Shown here: positions 13,559 to 25,882 of the stretch, in pieces
Position numbering within the stretch: the stretch's first letter is position 1
Layout of the letters: the number at the start of each line of letters is the position of its first letter
Origin: Cerrena zonata
Taxonomy: Eukaryota; Basidiomycota; Agaricomycetes; Polyporales; Cerrenaceae
Length of the DNA: 64,000 nt
NCBI GenBank assembly: GCA_038087015.1
Contig: JASBNA010000003.1
Span: forward strand, 1,178,001 to 1,242,000
Direction of reading: 5' to 3'
Program-made: the position numbers and the translations under genes
Notes under the pieces: generated by a model
Database searches by the model: none
What the model was told of the DNA's origin: nothing
What the model saw: the letters and a program-made list of their open reading frames with translations, nothing else

Positions 13559-14729
13559 GATTCTAGTGTTATGAATGTATGGGGATGCAAGGTAAATATT
13601 GGGATATTAGTGTGAGGTGCAAGATGGTGGTAAGAGAGATACAAGGTTCATGGTGAACAGCCTGAAAGTGCTTCAAGTATAGCACTCTGCTCATGTACAT
13701 ATAGGGAGCCGTCTATCGTCCAGAAAAGGAAGCCATTACGTGATGGCATTAGTGGTTTATAGACGCTCGATTCCTCCATGTAGGCAAACTTTAAAATGAT
13801 CATATATAGTACTGGGCCTACTACAATACTAGGATCAGATTCAGTCTCCCAAGCAAGCTCGGTCGATGTCAATTTATGAGCTCAAGTTCTTGTTGTGACC
13901 CGACGTGTTCGACGTCCGAAAACAGGCCCACTAGTCATACTACTATCTGTAGTGATACCTATCGCGACTTGACAAACACCCATATAACATGGTACTTCAC
14001 CAGCAGAAGCACTTGTCTACGACGGATTGGCAGGAAACAGGCTGATGTCATGCTCAATTGATACCCCATAATCACAGCTTATAGATTCGTCCTTCGAGTT
14101 ACCCATGTACCAACGACCCAGATTATTTATCGCAAGTGAGGAGGGAAGATCTGGCTGGACGTTACCTACACAACGTCTAGAATATCTCGGCGAGGGACTC
14201 ACTGCTAAGCAACCCGCTTTCTCGATATTACGGAGTTGATTTCGCATTTTAGAGTCGTATTTGAATTCGCTGATAAGCACATACCCCGCACCTTGGTAAT
14301 GAGCTATTAAGATCGGCAAGATTAGAATGTTGGGATGATTTGTTACCCTGATCCAAATTGACTACACCGTCGATTCGGACGCAAATCTTAAATGTGTAAG
14401 TTCATCTTTATCTAAAGATACAAAGCATCACAAGTGATAAACAATCGGTACCATTGAACACGATCGTCAGACGAGCTTCTTAGTCGTCGTTGGAATCGCT
14501 CGCTACTAAGTGAATATTATGGATTCAATAGGAACACGATAGGACACGATAGGGTACTTATAACCGTGTGGGAGACGCCTTTGTCCGAAGGTATAAATAA
14601 TATTAGGTATGCTAACAAGAGCGTGGCCAAATAACAGCTTAGGTCATGAGGAAAACGATAGGATACATACAAGATAAACTAAATATAGCACAAACTTTTA
14701 GCAACATTACGACTAAGTCATAAAGACTT
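13559..14729. other. Intergenic stretch between ATG2 and the monooxygenase
   Basis: Contains the ATG2 5' flank and the monooxygenase 3' flank. Three open frames of 60-100 codons occur (minus 13648-13872, plus 13876-14061, minus 14017-14319). The last starts with an ATG (MPILIAHYQGAG) but shows no domain and no plausible splice partner I could defend. The sequence is AT-richer than its surroundings. I call no gene. Confidence 0.4.
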
Positions 14730-16654
14730 TTAAGCAGACTCCTCAGCGAAAAGATCATTTACCACAAGGCCCGAACGTACACCCAAGATGCTGAGTAGCG
14801 ACTCGCTGAGACCGTGTGTAGTTTCCGTGCAACCTTGGAGGTAGACTTTCGGCGTGAACGGCTTCTCACCCGCGGCGGAATCCACGGGAATCAGTCGATA
14901 GTTCCTCGTAATATACAATTTCGTGTTGGGCAACAGACGGGAGTTGGTGAGAGATGGCGAGAGACTGGGGGAAGTGAGAGGAGTGCTCGATTCGCTGGAG
15001 CCCCCCGAAGGAAGTTGCCAGGGTTGGCTTGGTTTGGGTGTCTCGGATACGGAGGAGTAATCTGCGGGCAATTCCGTTGAGGGATGAAGTTCGACAGGGG
15101 CGGATGACGCATGAAGACCGAAGTATTTCCCAATGCTGGATGAATTGAGAAGGTTGATCCATGAGGTACGGTCGTAACCGGTACCACAGATCACTGCGTC
15201 GTAGGTTTGTTCTGTCAGGACGTGCGTCAAAGCATTTTGTAGGGTAACATGGATTCCATGTTCAGCTCTGGACGTGTCATCTGACGTGGAAGAGCTATCT
15301 TCGGCGGAAAGGATGACCGTAAACGGTTTCATGTTGACACGGACGTGCTTGTTCTCCTCAGCACGACGAGCCGCGATGGCATCTTCCAGCTTTTGGTCAT
15401 ACATAAGCTCATAGAGCTAAACAGATAACTTATCAGTATCAGGTGACGATATAAGGAACCAAAAGACATACGTTATCGATAGTACGGGGGTTGACAACGC
15501 TATAGTTGGTGTTCCGGTACTCGCTAAGGACCTCCTTACGCGCATGCTCAGAAGGCAAGTTGTACATCATTTCCGTCGCTGTATAAGGATAGAGTTAGAA
15601 TAGAATAGAATCACCGAAATAGGTTCAGGTACTTACAAGCTGGGTCAAATATTTCGTTGGCAAAGGGGGAATCGTCGCTGGGCTTCAAAGATCCCTTGCG
15701 GAAGATCATGTCCACAACGCAGTTCCTTCCTTTAGCCGCAGGGGAGTTGCTTAGACGGTTATAGAGATCAAGAACAACTTCGGAGGACGACTGTCCGGAT
15801 CCGACAACAGCGATGCGAAGGGGTCGATCAATAGCCTCAGGACTGAGGATCGTAGAGAAGATCGAATCAATAGAAGTGGCGTAGGTAGAGCTGTGAAGAA
15901 CATGAGGGTGGGGCGTGATCATGGAAAGGGAGGTGGGTAGTTTTGCCTGACCGCCGGGGGACAGGATGAGATTTTCTAGTACCAAAATAATATTAGGACT
16001 GCATCAGCCTTTAACGTGAAAGAATCCTTACTGGCGTAGTGGGAGAAGGTTTCTCCACTCTCAACGTTCTTACTGAGGACTTCGATAATCCCGTTTTCAG
16101 CTTCTCTGACGCCGAGCACTTCTTCGCTGTAGCGAACGTTAATTCCATGATCCTCAACGTATCGGGCAGCCCATGAGAGATAGTCGGAGAACTCTTTGCG
16201 AGAAGGAGTGAAACTTCCTCGATTGATGAAGGAAAGAAGGCGATTTTGAGAGTGTAGGTAGGAGAGGAAAGTCAAAGGCGACTGCGGCGATCTAAGGGTT
16301 GCTAGATCCTTGAGGAAGCTAAGAAGATTACCGTCAGTCTTTTTATTGACACACTTAAGTTACGAATTGATGAACCTGATCTGCATACGTGTATCAGGCA
16401 AAAGCATGCCTGGATGCCACTTGAAGACCGGATGCTTCTCGATGAAGAGAACATTCTTGGTGCATTTACCAGAAGAAGGCTGAACGATAAAGGTTATGAT
16501 TGCGCCAATGCGAGGACAATATTGAGTAACTCACCCCGCTGGATGACGGAAGAGTGTACTTGTCGAGGATGGCACCTGAAATCGCGATATTAGCGGGGCC
16601 AAAGCCCAAGCCAATCACGTCGTATACGACGTCTGATGCGTTGGGACTGGACAT
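14730..16654 (-). CDS. omo1: L-ornithine N5-monooxygenase (siderophore biosynthesis)
   Basis: FAD- and NADPH-dependent enzyme that hydroxylates the side-chain amine of L-ornithine, the first committed step of hydroxamate siderophores (SidA/Sid1/Omo1 family). Six exons: 16654-16535, 16479-16376, 16318-16032, 15975-15637, 15578-15472 and 15416-14730. They sum to 1644 nt and 547 residues without a frame break. The FAD-binding motif is [12 protein letters not shown] near residue 15. The substrate-side segment [14 protein letters not shown] is followed by [20 protein letters not shown]. The NADPH motif is [15 protein letters not shown] and the C-terminal ATGY-type motif is CGTGYDRT. A Ser/Pro-rich insert (about 15070-14930) is longer than in ascomycete SidA. 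Its start faces the NRPS start across a 992-bp promoter with three GATA-type iron boxes. The symbol follows the Omphalotus naming and rests on family and context. Confidence 0.94.
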
Positions 16655-17646
16655 CGGAAAGATAATTTTTTAGAGAGGAGAGGTTCTTGAGAGGTAATGA
16701 ACAATCCTAAGAAGAACGAGAAGGATGACTGGGTGACCGGTCAGTTTCAAGGTCTTTTAAGAAGGCATGGGGATGCTCTGGAGCGACAATTGTGGAACGT
16801 GATAAGATCAGCGGTTTTCCCTGGCAGCATTCCGTGTGCGGCTTAGAATACCTAGAGGGAAGGTGAGATGAGGAAAGAACCGGAATATTCAGACAAAATG
16901 ATGGACCGACTGGGAGGGGTCGCACGTACTTGGCGAAGAACACCCGGTGGTAGAACCATTCGGACGGACTGGTTTGTGAAGCAGAACGGATGTGTATTCG
17001 ATGCTCAGCATGTTGGATTGAACCAGAAGAGAGGGCACACACCGCATCAGTAATCTGATAAGATCCCCGTTGCCATCATATCTGATAATTTTCGCATGAA
17101 CCGTTGATCTTATCTGATATTGTCTCCGCCCGATCGCATACCCTCTCTTCTCCTCCTCCACCATTCGGAACCGAGCTCTGGCCAGCATAAGCTTCTGACC
17201 CTCCACCCTCAACGACATCGATCCTATTCAGCCAAGCACATCTTCAGGCACATAGTCATCCCGTGCCCGACTTGCCGTCATGCTTTCTGAGTACCAGACG
17301 ACCCCAGACCTGCCCGAATGTCCTCCGATTACGTCGTCTTCTTGAGCGAATACACTCTAAAGTTTCACAAAACACGAGGTTACTGTTCCATACGCCATAT
17401 GCGACCCTCCATTGCATACAACCTGGCCTAATTATCGGCCGATTCTCTCTCGTTCCGAACCTAGTCACCTGTCCAGCTCTTCACAAAGCTTCTACCTTCA
17501 TCTAAATTTGTCTTCTCTGGCGTTTCAAAACATAGAAAGTCAGAGTGTGTGCGTCACCGGTACGTAACGTTGTGAGGCATCCAACATCTGCATTCCCTCC
17601 TCACGTCCTCTGCAGCGTTCGCAAGTCTACCGCTGACTCAAAAGGC
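16655..17646. promoter_or_regulatory. Shared divergent promoter of the siderophore gene pair
   Basis: This 992-bp interval separates the two divergent siderophore genes. Small open frames on both strands (for example minus 16707-17218) show no recognisable product. Besides the three strong sites at 17053-17118 there is one isolated TGATAAG at about 16805, nearer the monooxygenase. The last 400 bp before the NRPS are pyrimidine-rich on the plus strand, which fits a fungal transcription start zone. The NRPS may have a long leader: the frame is open upstream of its first ATG to about 17545. Confidence 0.65.
17053..17118. promoter_or_regulatory. Three iron-responsive GATA boxes (ATCWGATAA)
   Basis: Three exact matches to ATCWGATAA: ATCTGATAA at 17053-17061 (+), ATCTGATAA at 17080-17088 (+), and ATCAGATAA on the minus strand at 17110-17118. 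Spacings are 27 and 30 bp. This extended GATA sequence is the reported target of the iron-sensing repressors Urbs1, SreA, SRE and Sre1, which switch off siderophore genes when iron is plentiful. The cluster sits about 400 bp from the monooxygenase ATG and about 530 bp from the NRPS ATG. I infer bidirectional control of both genes. The repressor gene itself is not in the window. Confidence 0.8.
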
Positions 17647-20600
17647 ATGTCCCATCTTAGACGTTATCCTTTTCTGGCTAACCGTACTTCTAAAGCCATG
17701 TCAGATAGCTTACCGCCCGACCACAACAACTCTTCTCTTCCCAACATGGATCGCTGTAGAACGATTCTTAAAGGCTATAGACATCAGGATCCACCTGAGC
17801 TAGCTGCTCGACGCTTCCCATCGGGCGTGGTTCATACTAACGCTGCGCGCCTCGATATCTCTCACATCCCTTCCCCTACAAATGAGGGTGTCGATACTAC
17901 TTGCGCTGCCATAGTGGCTATTATCAGTCGTATTCTAGGCTCATATGCTTCTTCTACCGATATTCTGCTCGCTCTCGCCGATGATAAAGCAACATTGCGG
18001 GTTCTACGGGTCCAATGGGACGAGACACACTCCTGGGCAGATCTAGTCCATTCGATCGCTAACTCACTCCACCAGAATTCACTTCCGGAGGCATCTGTTC
18101 CAGATCTTCGACATATCTTGGGTTTGAACCCACATCAATCGCCCTATCTCGCCACTATTCAATTCTCATCTACCCCAACAAATTCATGTCATCCAGGCGT
18201 TCCATTATCATTCTCGTTCGACAGAACAACCCTCTTACTCTCCGTTTCCGCCTCCGATATTTTCATTCATACATCCGTTTTGGAACTCCTTATCTCTCAG
18301 ATTTGTGCTCTGTTCGAGTACGCGCTTCCTGATATGACTAGACATTTCTCACAATTGCCAGAGTTGCCTCGGGATGTACTCTCTATCCACGAAAAGTTGT
18401 CTCTAGAGGAGCGGAAGTCTGTGTATGACAAAATCCCGCATGTCAAGATGATGTCAGATCATCTTACTAGACGCGCTCAGGAAGATCCCGATGGCGTCGC
18501 CGTACTTTGGTATCCTCACGTATCCCCGGACGAAACATCCTGGCCTTTCGACTCTCTTACGTTTTCCGAATGGGATACTAAAGCCAACCAGCTAGGACGA
18601 TGGCTATTGGGTAAAGGTTTGGAGTTAGAGGATCGCGTTGCAGTCTGTATGGAACGTAATACTTGGTTCCACATCGCTTTCATTGGCATTCTTCGTGCAG
18701 GTGGCTGTTACGTACCGGTATGCTAATTTCCCTAATTTGTCCTTCTACGAAATTCAAATTGTCAATATGTTAGATCGACTCAGAGTTGCCCGCTGAAAGA
18801 CAGAAGTTCATTGCTGAAGACTCTAATGCTCGTTTCATCTTGAGCTCGTCGAGGCTATCGTCCTTCGACCTTTTTGGAAACAACGTTCTCGACATAGACG
18901 ATCCTGTAGAAAAGAGTCTGATCTTAGGAGAGTCCACTGACGACCTCCAAGTGGCTGGCCCTGAGAATCTCTCATACCTTCTCTATACATCTGGTATGCT
19001 CATTGTGTCGGTCGACTTCGTTTACGTTCTCGTGGAGCTTACAATTATATATTCTAGGAACCACTGGGACTCCCAAGGGATGTTTATTGACGCATAAAGG
19101 ACTCGTCGAAGCTATCTGGTCTATCGGAGACCCGCCATCCCGCGTCGTCCCAAAGAATCGCGCCGAGGGATCTTACTTGTCGGTCGCATGTGGGTGAAGC
19201 TATATTCGATTTCAACAGATCACCACTAACATTTTGCAGCGGTGGCTTTCGACGTCCATCTTGCGGAGATTGGCGTGCCTCTTGCTACAGGACTTCGTAT
19301 TATTGCGGCTCCTCGATCCTTGCTGCTCGAGGACTTGCCGCATTATATTAAAGCATTGCGTGTATCACATATTGGTCTCGTACCAAGTCTCATCGAGGCT
19401 ACTATGGTTGCGGTCGAGGATGACCCAGAAACGTTCCCACTTCGCTACATTTGTAGCGGCGGGGAGAAAATGAGTGACACAGTATGTCGAACGTTCTCGG
19501 AATATTGTTTTCTCCTTACTTACTGCTGCCCAGATCCTCGATAAATGGGGTGACCATCCCACCGTGAAACTTGCAAACTTCTACGGGTAAGTTATTTCGC
19601 GGAGTTTGAAACCGAATTGCGTCGTGCTGACCACTTCTCCAGCCCGAGTGAGGTGACCATCGGCTGTGCGTCCCGTTTTATGAACAGGCTGACCCCAAGA
19701 GCGAACATCGGACGTGGTTTTGCAAGTGCCTCATCCTACATCGTTGACGAAAATATGAACATCGTCCTCCGAGGTACTCCCGGAGAGCTCGTTGTGGAAG
19801 GTGACTTAGTTGGCCGCGGTTACATAGGACGCCCAGATCTTACGCAAAAGGTGTTCCTTGAATTCCCTGAGAAAGGGAAAGGATATTGGGCGTACCGCAC
19901 TGGCGACTTGGTTCGGATGATGCCAGATTCAACGCTTGAGATTCTCGGCCGAATTGACACTCAAATCAAGCTGAGAGGCGTACGGATTGAATCTGAGGGT
20001 GTTTCGTCAATTGTTCGTAATTCTGCGCTCCCTGGCCTCACTTTGGACGCAGTTACTGTACTTGCGAAACATCCCGGCATAGGTACGGATCAAATTGTCA
20101 CCTTCATCGCATGGGACAGTTCGGTCCCCATCTCCACCCGAAAGTCTATTACACCTTCCCCAATCTCCCCACCTCCTGGCCTTCTGGAAACGATCAAGAA
20201 GGCATGTGAACAACACCTTGCCAGTTACATGCGACCAAGTCATATCATCGCCCTGAACTGGATCCCCCTGAGCTCCAACGTGAAAACGGATGCTAAGGCT
20301 CTGGTGCAACTCTTCACAAGCCTAGACGTCAACATCCTGACCCGGGTTACAAGGGAGGAGCATGGAGCAGATGAACCACCTACTGATGACGAGAAGCCCG
20401 TCATCGCAATCGTTGCTGATTACCTTGGCATCCCTGCGGACTCATTGGGACCTTGTACGAATTTGTTCGAGTGTGGTCTCGATTCTATGGGTGCCATCAA
20501 GTTGGCCACCCAGTTGAGGAAGACACTTGGCGTAGTGCTGTCCGCTGCCGATCTCATGCGAGATCCCACAGCTCGTGGAGTCGCTACTCACATTGGTCAG

Positions 20601-23600
20601 AATGCTTCCGAACAAGAGACATCCTCTTTCGTGAAGCAATTCTCTGAGACATGGCAGCAGGAAGTCATACAAGCTTTGTCATCGCTGTCAGTCGACCATG
20701 TTCTCCCGTCCTTCCCCCTTCAGGAAGGTGTGCTTTCACGTTCGATGGAAGTCCGTACAATGTATGTACAACATGTCCTCATGGAACTGAAGTCAGGCAC
20801 TTCCCTCCAACGCTTACGTGACGCTTGGAACAAGGTTGCTTACGAACGAGAAATATTACGGTAGGCTGTCTTGTCTTTCTAGCCATGCGTTATTACTTAT
20901 TATCTTTTCCCTTGCAGAACTGTGTTTTACTTTGCTCGAGATCTCGTTCAGGTAGTTCTATCCGCTCAAGACCACCAGGTCTCATGGAACGAAAAGTCGA
21001 CGACTATCGACGATGGAATTCTTTTCCGCGATAACTTCCTGCATACTGACGCATCCACGATTGCCACCGATATCAACGACCACCTCTCAGATATCCCACC
21101 GTACAGGTTCACTTCTTACGCGTCGGAAAAGAGAACGTTCATTGTTCTCTCTGTTCAGCATTCCTTATTTGATGGTATCTCACTCCCCGTCTTACTTTCC
21201 GATGCCGAACAAGCGTACCTTGAACAAACTTTGCCGCCGAGCCCATCTGCGAGCTCTATTCTCGATTGTATAGCTTCTATTGATATGAACAAGGCTCGTG
21301 AGCATTGGACGAGTATGTTTGTTGGCTATGACTGGCGTAAGATGATGTTCCGAGAAACTACGGAATCAACCGCGGCGACGCTGTCGGTCCCATTCAAGAC
21401 GAGTCTGTCAGCTTTGCAGCGGAAGGCCTCTCAACAAAAGACAACCGTCCAAGCATTGCTCACGGCTTCTTATGGTTATTTGGCCGCCACCTCGATGTAT
21501 GCGGAAGATGACATCGTCTTTGGGGTAAACTTTTTGTTATGTCTACCAACTGGTCGTAGTTTTAATTATTTGCTTAGGTTATTCGTTCGGGCCGTCTTCT
21601 ACCTGTGGAAGGCATCGAGACTGCACCGTATCCCCTTCTCTCCGTCACTCCTACGCGGGTGAACTTTACACAGTCCGAGACTATCCTTCAAGATATTCAG
21701 CACAACATTTCTGCTAGCGTCGATTATGAGCACGTCCCACTTGGTAAAGTTGCTCAGTGGGTACGCGGTGGCAAGATGCTCTTCGAGACCCTGTTCTCTA
21801 TCTCATACAAGGACAACGCCTCTGGCCCTATATGGTCTCCCGTCGCCAGCCAGAATCCTGAGCCGGAGGTAAGCAAAATATAATCATACGATCTTATCCC
21901 AATCTGACATGACTTTCTAGTACATTCTAGCGGTAGAAGTTGTCCTCGACCCCGCTACAGATAGTGTCCTAGTCTATGCTGCTTACACGGCTAAAGACGT
22001 ATCACCTTACATCGCTGAGGGAATCGTTCAGCGCCTTGAAGAAGTTATGCTTCAGTTCAGTGAAGACGATGCTAGAGAGAGAATCCTCTCTGTTGTGCTC
22101 GGATCACGTACAGCGACTCCGGATACTGAAGATACCGATGTCGAAGAGGAATTCAACGACCAAGGCCCGTTGGACGAAACGATGGTAGCCACTCTTCGCA
22201 GTAGCATTTCAGACTTCTTGCGCATAGACACTGAGCTTCTCACGGTCGACGCATCCCTTGTCGGACTGGGTCTTGACTCCATTAGGTCCGTTGGGCTCGG
22301 TCGTGCTCTTCGCGCCCAAGGGTTGCAACTCAGCTCAGTCCAACTTATGAAATACTCAACTATCCGCCGCATGATCAACTTTGTCACCGCTGAGAAGTCT
22401 CAGACACTTTCTAGTACACCGTCGAAGTCGTCCGCTTTCGACCAGGAGCTTGTGTCATTGCAGCAGGCTGTTGACTTGGACGCTATCAAGCTGGCTTCAG
22501 ACGACAACGTTCAGGTATACCCTACTACCATGCTTCAAGCCGGTATGCTTTCGCAGGTTAGCATTTCGTTCATGTACTAAGTTCTCAGCTGACTCGTCTA
22601 TAGACTGTCAGTTCAGGTGGCAAACGATACTTTCATGTTTTCCCTCTACGATTCAACAAGGATGTCGATGTCTCGCGGGTACATGAATCGTGGTCCAAGA
22701 TCTCGCAAACTCACAGCATTCTCCGCACCTCATTCCATTTCGTATCCGAACAGGGAATTTGGGTCCAAGCCGTTCACTCGTCCTCAGAGTTGCAGTGGTC
22801 AGAAGGTCCCATGGGCTCAGCTGAACAACTTCTATCAGAGTTCATTTCGTCCAAACGTTGGGAAGGCGGTGAAGGCTTCTCCCATCCTCCCCTGTATCTC
22901 CATTTGATGACGGACTCTGAAACGCAAGAGAACGTTCTAGTAGTCATCATGCACCATGCGCTGTATGATGGAATATCTGTCAGTGTACTCCTTGACCTCG
23001 TGCAGAGGACATATCACGAGGAGAGTCACGGATCCCCTACCCAATTCTTCGATATGTTGCCACATGTCATCAAGGAGGAACGTCATGGTACTTCGTTCTG
23101 GCTCAGGAAGTTGCGTCATTTGGAAAATGTCAAGAGTATACCGCGCCGTGATGGTATCGCCGAGGATGTCTCTTATGTTTCATCTTCTGTAATTGAAGTG
23201 GAGAGGGCCGCAGTGGAGAATACTCAACGGAACGCGGGAGTTACTGTCCAAGCAATTGCCCAGGTTGCCTTTGCTAAATTGCTTGCGGTTCTCACCGGTT
23301 CAAGGGATGTCGTTTTTGGACACGTCGTCTCCGGAAGGAGTATCCCAGGTGCCGAAGACGTGTTAGGACCTATGCTGGTACGTAGGATTATTTGTCCTGA
23401 ACTTAATTTAGACGGTAAGCTTACAAACGTGCAGAACACAATTCCAAGTCGGGTTCAGTTTACCGATTCGCTCAAGAACGTTGATGTCGTGAAATCTATT
23501 CATAGTGGAAACGTTGATGCTCTTCCTTGGCAGCATGCTTCCCTTCGTGCAATTCATCAAGCTCTTGGCGTTGCTCAGCTATGGGACAGTCTGTTTGTCT

Positions 23601-25771
23601 TCCAGCCGGCCCAACCGTCAGAATTAGGATATGAACCTATCTGGCAGTTCGACATAGATGAAGACGGAACCGATGCCAACATCCAGGTCTGTTATATGCT
23701 GCTCTAGATACCCTGACCTTTAACTGATGTTTTTTGTTCAATAGTATCCTCTCAACATCGAGATTCATGAGACTTCTAACGGATTTATTGCGAAGGGAGC
23801 GTGTAGCGCCGAAGTGATGGATCAAGCTGCTCTCAAGAGTGCCTTGGAACGATACAAGGATATCCTCCTTTATCTAATCAACAACAGCGATCATAGCTGT
23901 GTAGACGACATCTCCGAAGTTCCTGCTGCTCCCGCGGTTACTCCTCCTAAGCGTGAAACCCCACCTGCTGTGGATGAACCCCATGTGGACACAACTAGTG
24001 AAGACTTTATCAAGCTCAGAGACATCCTCGTCGCTGCTACTAAGATATCTCAGGATCTTGTCAAGCCAGGAACGCACCTCATCTCCCTCGGAGTCGATTC
24101 TATCACCGCGATTCAGATCGCAGGCAGATACCGTCGTCTCGGAGTTCGTCTGCGCGCTGAAGACGTTCTCCGAAGCAGGACCGTTGCTGACGTGCTCCGC
24201 AAAATTCAATCTTCCCAGCTATCACCGTCGTCCACTTCTGCCGACCAACCTACACCCACGGAGGCAAACACGAGTGTAGCAATTCCCGCTAGCGAAGCTT
24301 CCGCAATTAGAGCGCGTTTTGATGATGAGTCTCAGGCAATGATCGACGAGATCACTGTGGTGTCTCCCGGCATCAAGTGGCTAATTGGTGCATGGCAGAA
24401 GAGCGATCGTGCTCGCTTCCAGCATGCGTTCGCGTACCGCCTGCCTTCTGACGTCAACACCGAGAAGTTGATGACTGCTTGGATCTCACTCCTTCAGCGA
24501 CATGCCATTCTTCGTTCGACCATTGCCACCGCTCCAGAGTCGGACGAGCCTCGTTTAGTCGTCTTCAAGCCGGATTCTGGACTCCTGGCCTCCATGTGGG
24601 AAGAGGTCATGCTAGAAGATGCTTCATCAGCCAAAGAAGAAATCGAGGCCTTCATGAGGCAACGAGTTTCTTCGCCTCCGGACTTGAAGAAACCGGTTAC
24701 TCGCGCTACTCTGATCAACGTCCGGGAATCGAAGTATGTAGTGGTGTACATGAACCACTTCCAGTATGACGCTTGGAGTTTACAGTTGCTGGCCGACGAT
24801 CTCACTAAGCTCTATGCGTCCGATGCGCCACCGAGTTCGGCTGCTCTCATTCCTTGGTTGAGTGTTACTTCCCCCAATGATGCTATTCTGGCCGAGCAGA
24901 AGGCTTATTGGGATTCTGCATTCCCCTCATCAATTCGACCCTCGTACTTCCCTGCTCTCAACAAAGACTCGGAAATCGCAGGCAACACTCGTGTAGTATA
25001 CACTAATCCGAGTGCTATCGTTGACGCTTCAAAGCTGCAAGAACGGGCTCGTTCCGAAGGTCTTTCGCCAAATGCCATCTTTCTCGCGGCGTGGAGCAAG
25101 TTGCAATCTGAATTCTCGTCTAACACTGATTCAATCTTCGGACTTTGGCATTCTGGTCGGTCTGCAACATTCGACCAAGTCGAGAGGCTAGCATTGCCGT
25201 GCATGAACGTCTTGCCGTTGTATGTCACCAAGTCTGGGGAGAAGACTGTCTTCGAGTTGGCCCACCAGATCCAGGAAGATTTACGTGCTCGTACATCTGC
25301 CGTTGAACAAACCGACTTAGTCAAATTGGATGAATGGGTTCGTGGAGAAGGGAAAGCATTATGCAACGTTTATGTCAATATCGTCAAGGTTGCTCCAGAC
25401 GTTGAGGGTTCCGAATCGTTACAGCCACTACTCACTCCAGTCGAGGTAAGCATATTGACTACGTCAAGTTAAACTGTGACATGACTAATCCACTGATAGA
25501 TTCCTTACTTCACCCCCAATGAAACTGACGTACGAGACGACTTCGTCGGAAAATTGAAGGTGACGGAGTTGGTTCAAGTAAGTGACTCTGTTGCATAAAC
25601 TCACCTCTAGGTCTGACTTATGGGGCTTAGGATGATATTATGATCGATATTATTGCATTGCCGAATGGCGCAGTTCTGATGTCTGTCGAGTCCTCGGAGA
25701 ACATCATGAAGACGAGCCAGGCAGAGGGTATTGTGACACGATGGGCACAACTCGTCGAAGACTGTTTGTAA
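17647..25771 (+). CDS. fso1: Hydroxamate siderophore NRPS, A-T-C-T-C-T-C (Fso1/NPS2 type)
   Basis: Thirteen exons: 17647-18717, 18774-18993, 19058-19189, 19240-19481, 19534-19586, 19643-20860, 20918-21524, 21578-21868, 21921-22556, 22604-23686, 23745-25445, 25500-25577 and 25631-25771. They total 7473 nt and 2490 residues. ATG 17647 is the first in frame; ATG 17698 is an alternative. A domain about residues 265-820: YTSGTTGTPKG (spliced), YRTGDLVRM, and the lysine motif NVKTDAKAL. Carriers T1 (ECGLDSMGA), T2 (LGLGLDSIRS) and T3 (SLGVDSITA) all keep the phosphopantetheine Ser. C1 has HSLFDG near residue 1061 and C2 HHALYDG near 1609. C3 has NHFQYDAW near 2188, with Ala for the usual Gly. There is no thioesterase. 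The single A domain must load all three carriers, as in basidiomycete CsNPS2, which makes a linear trimer of N5-acetyl-N5-hydroxyornithine. By hand alignment I read the pocket code as D-V-A-G-I-S-F-I-G-K, tentatively. Product identity is inferred. Confidence 0.93.
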
Positions 25772-25882
25772 TAAGTGTATTGAAATTAGACCAAGAAGAA
25801 GGAACACACCTTTATGTAGCGTATCTTTATCCATGTTAACAATTATATGTCCAAATAGATTTGTATCGTTTGCCTCACATGT

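Noticed and set aside
14017..14319. 100-codon frame beginning MPILIAHYQGAG
   Set aside because: No domain, no promoter-like flank and no believable second exon. Kept only as a note in the intergenic entry.
16707..17218. Minus-strand frames of 109-111 codons in the siderophore promoter
   Set aside because: They overlap the iron boxes, have no motifs and do not splice to the monooxygenase.
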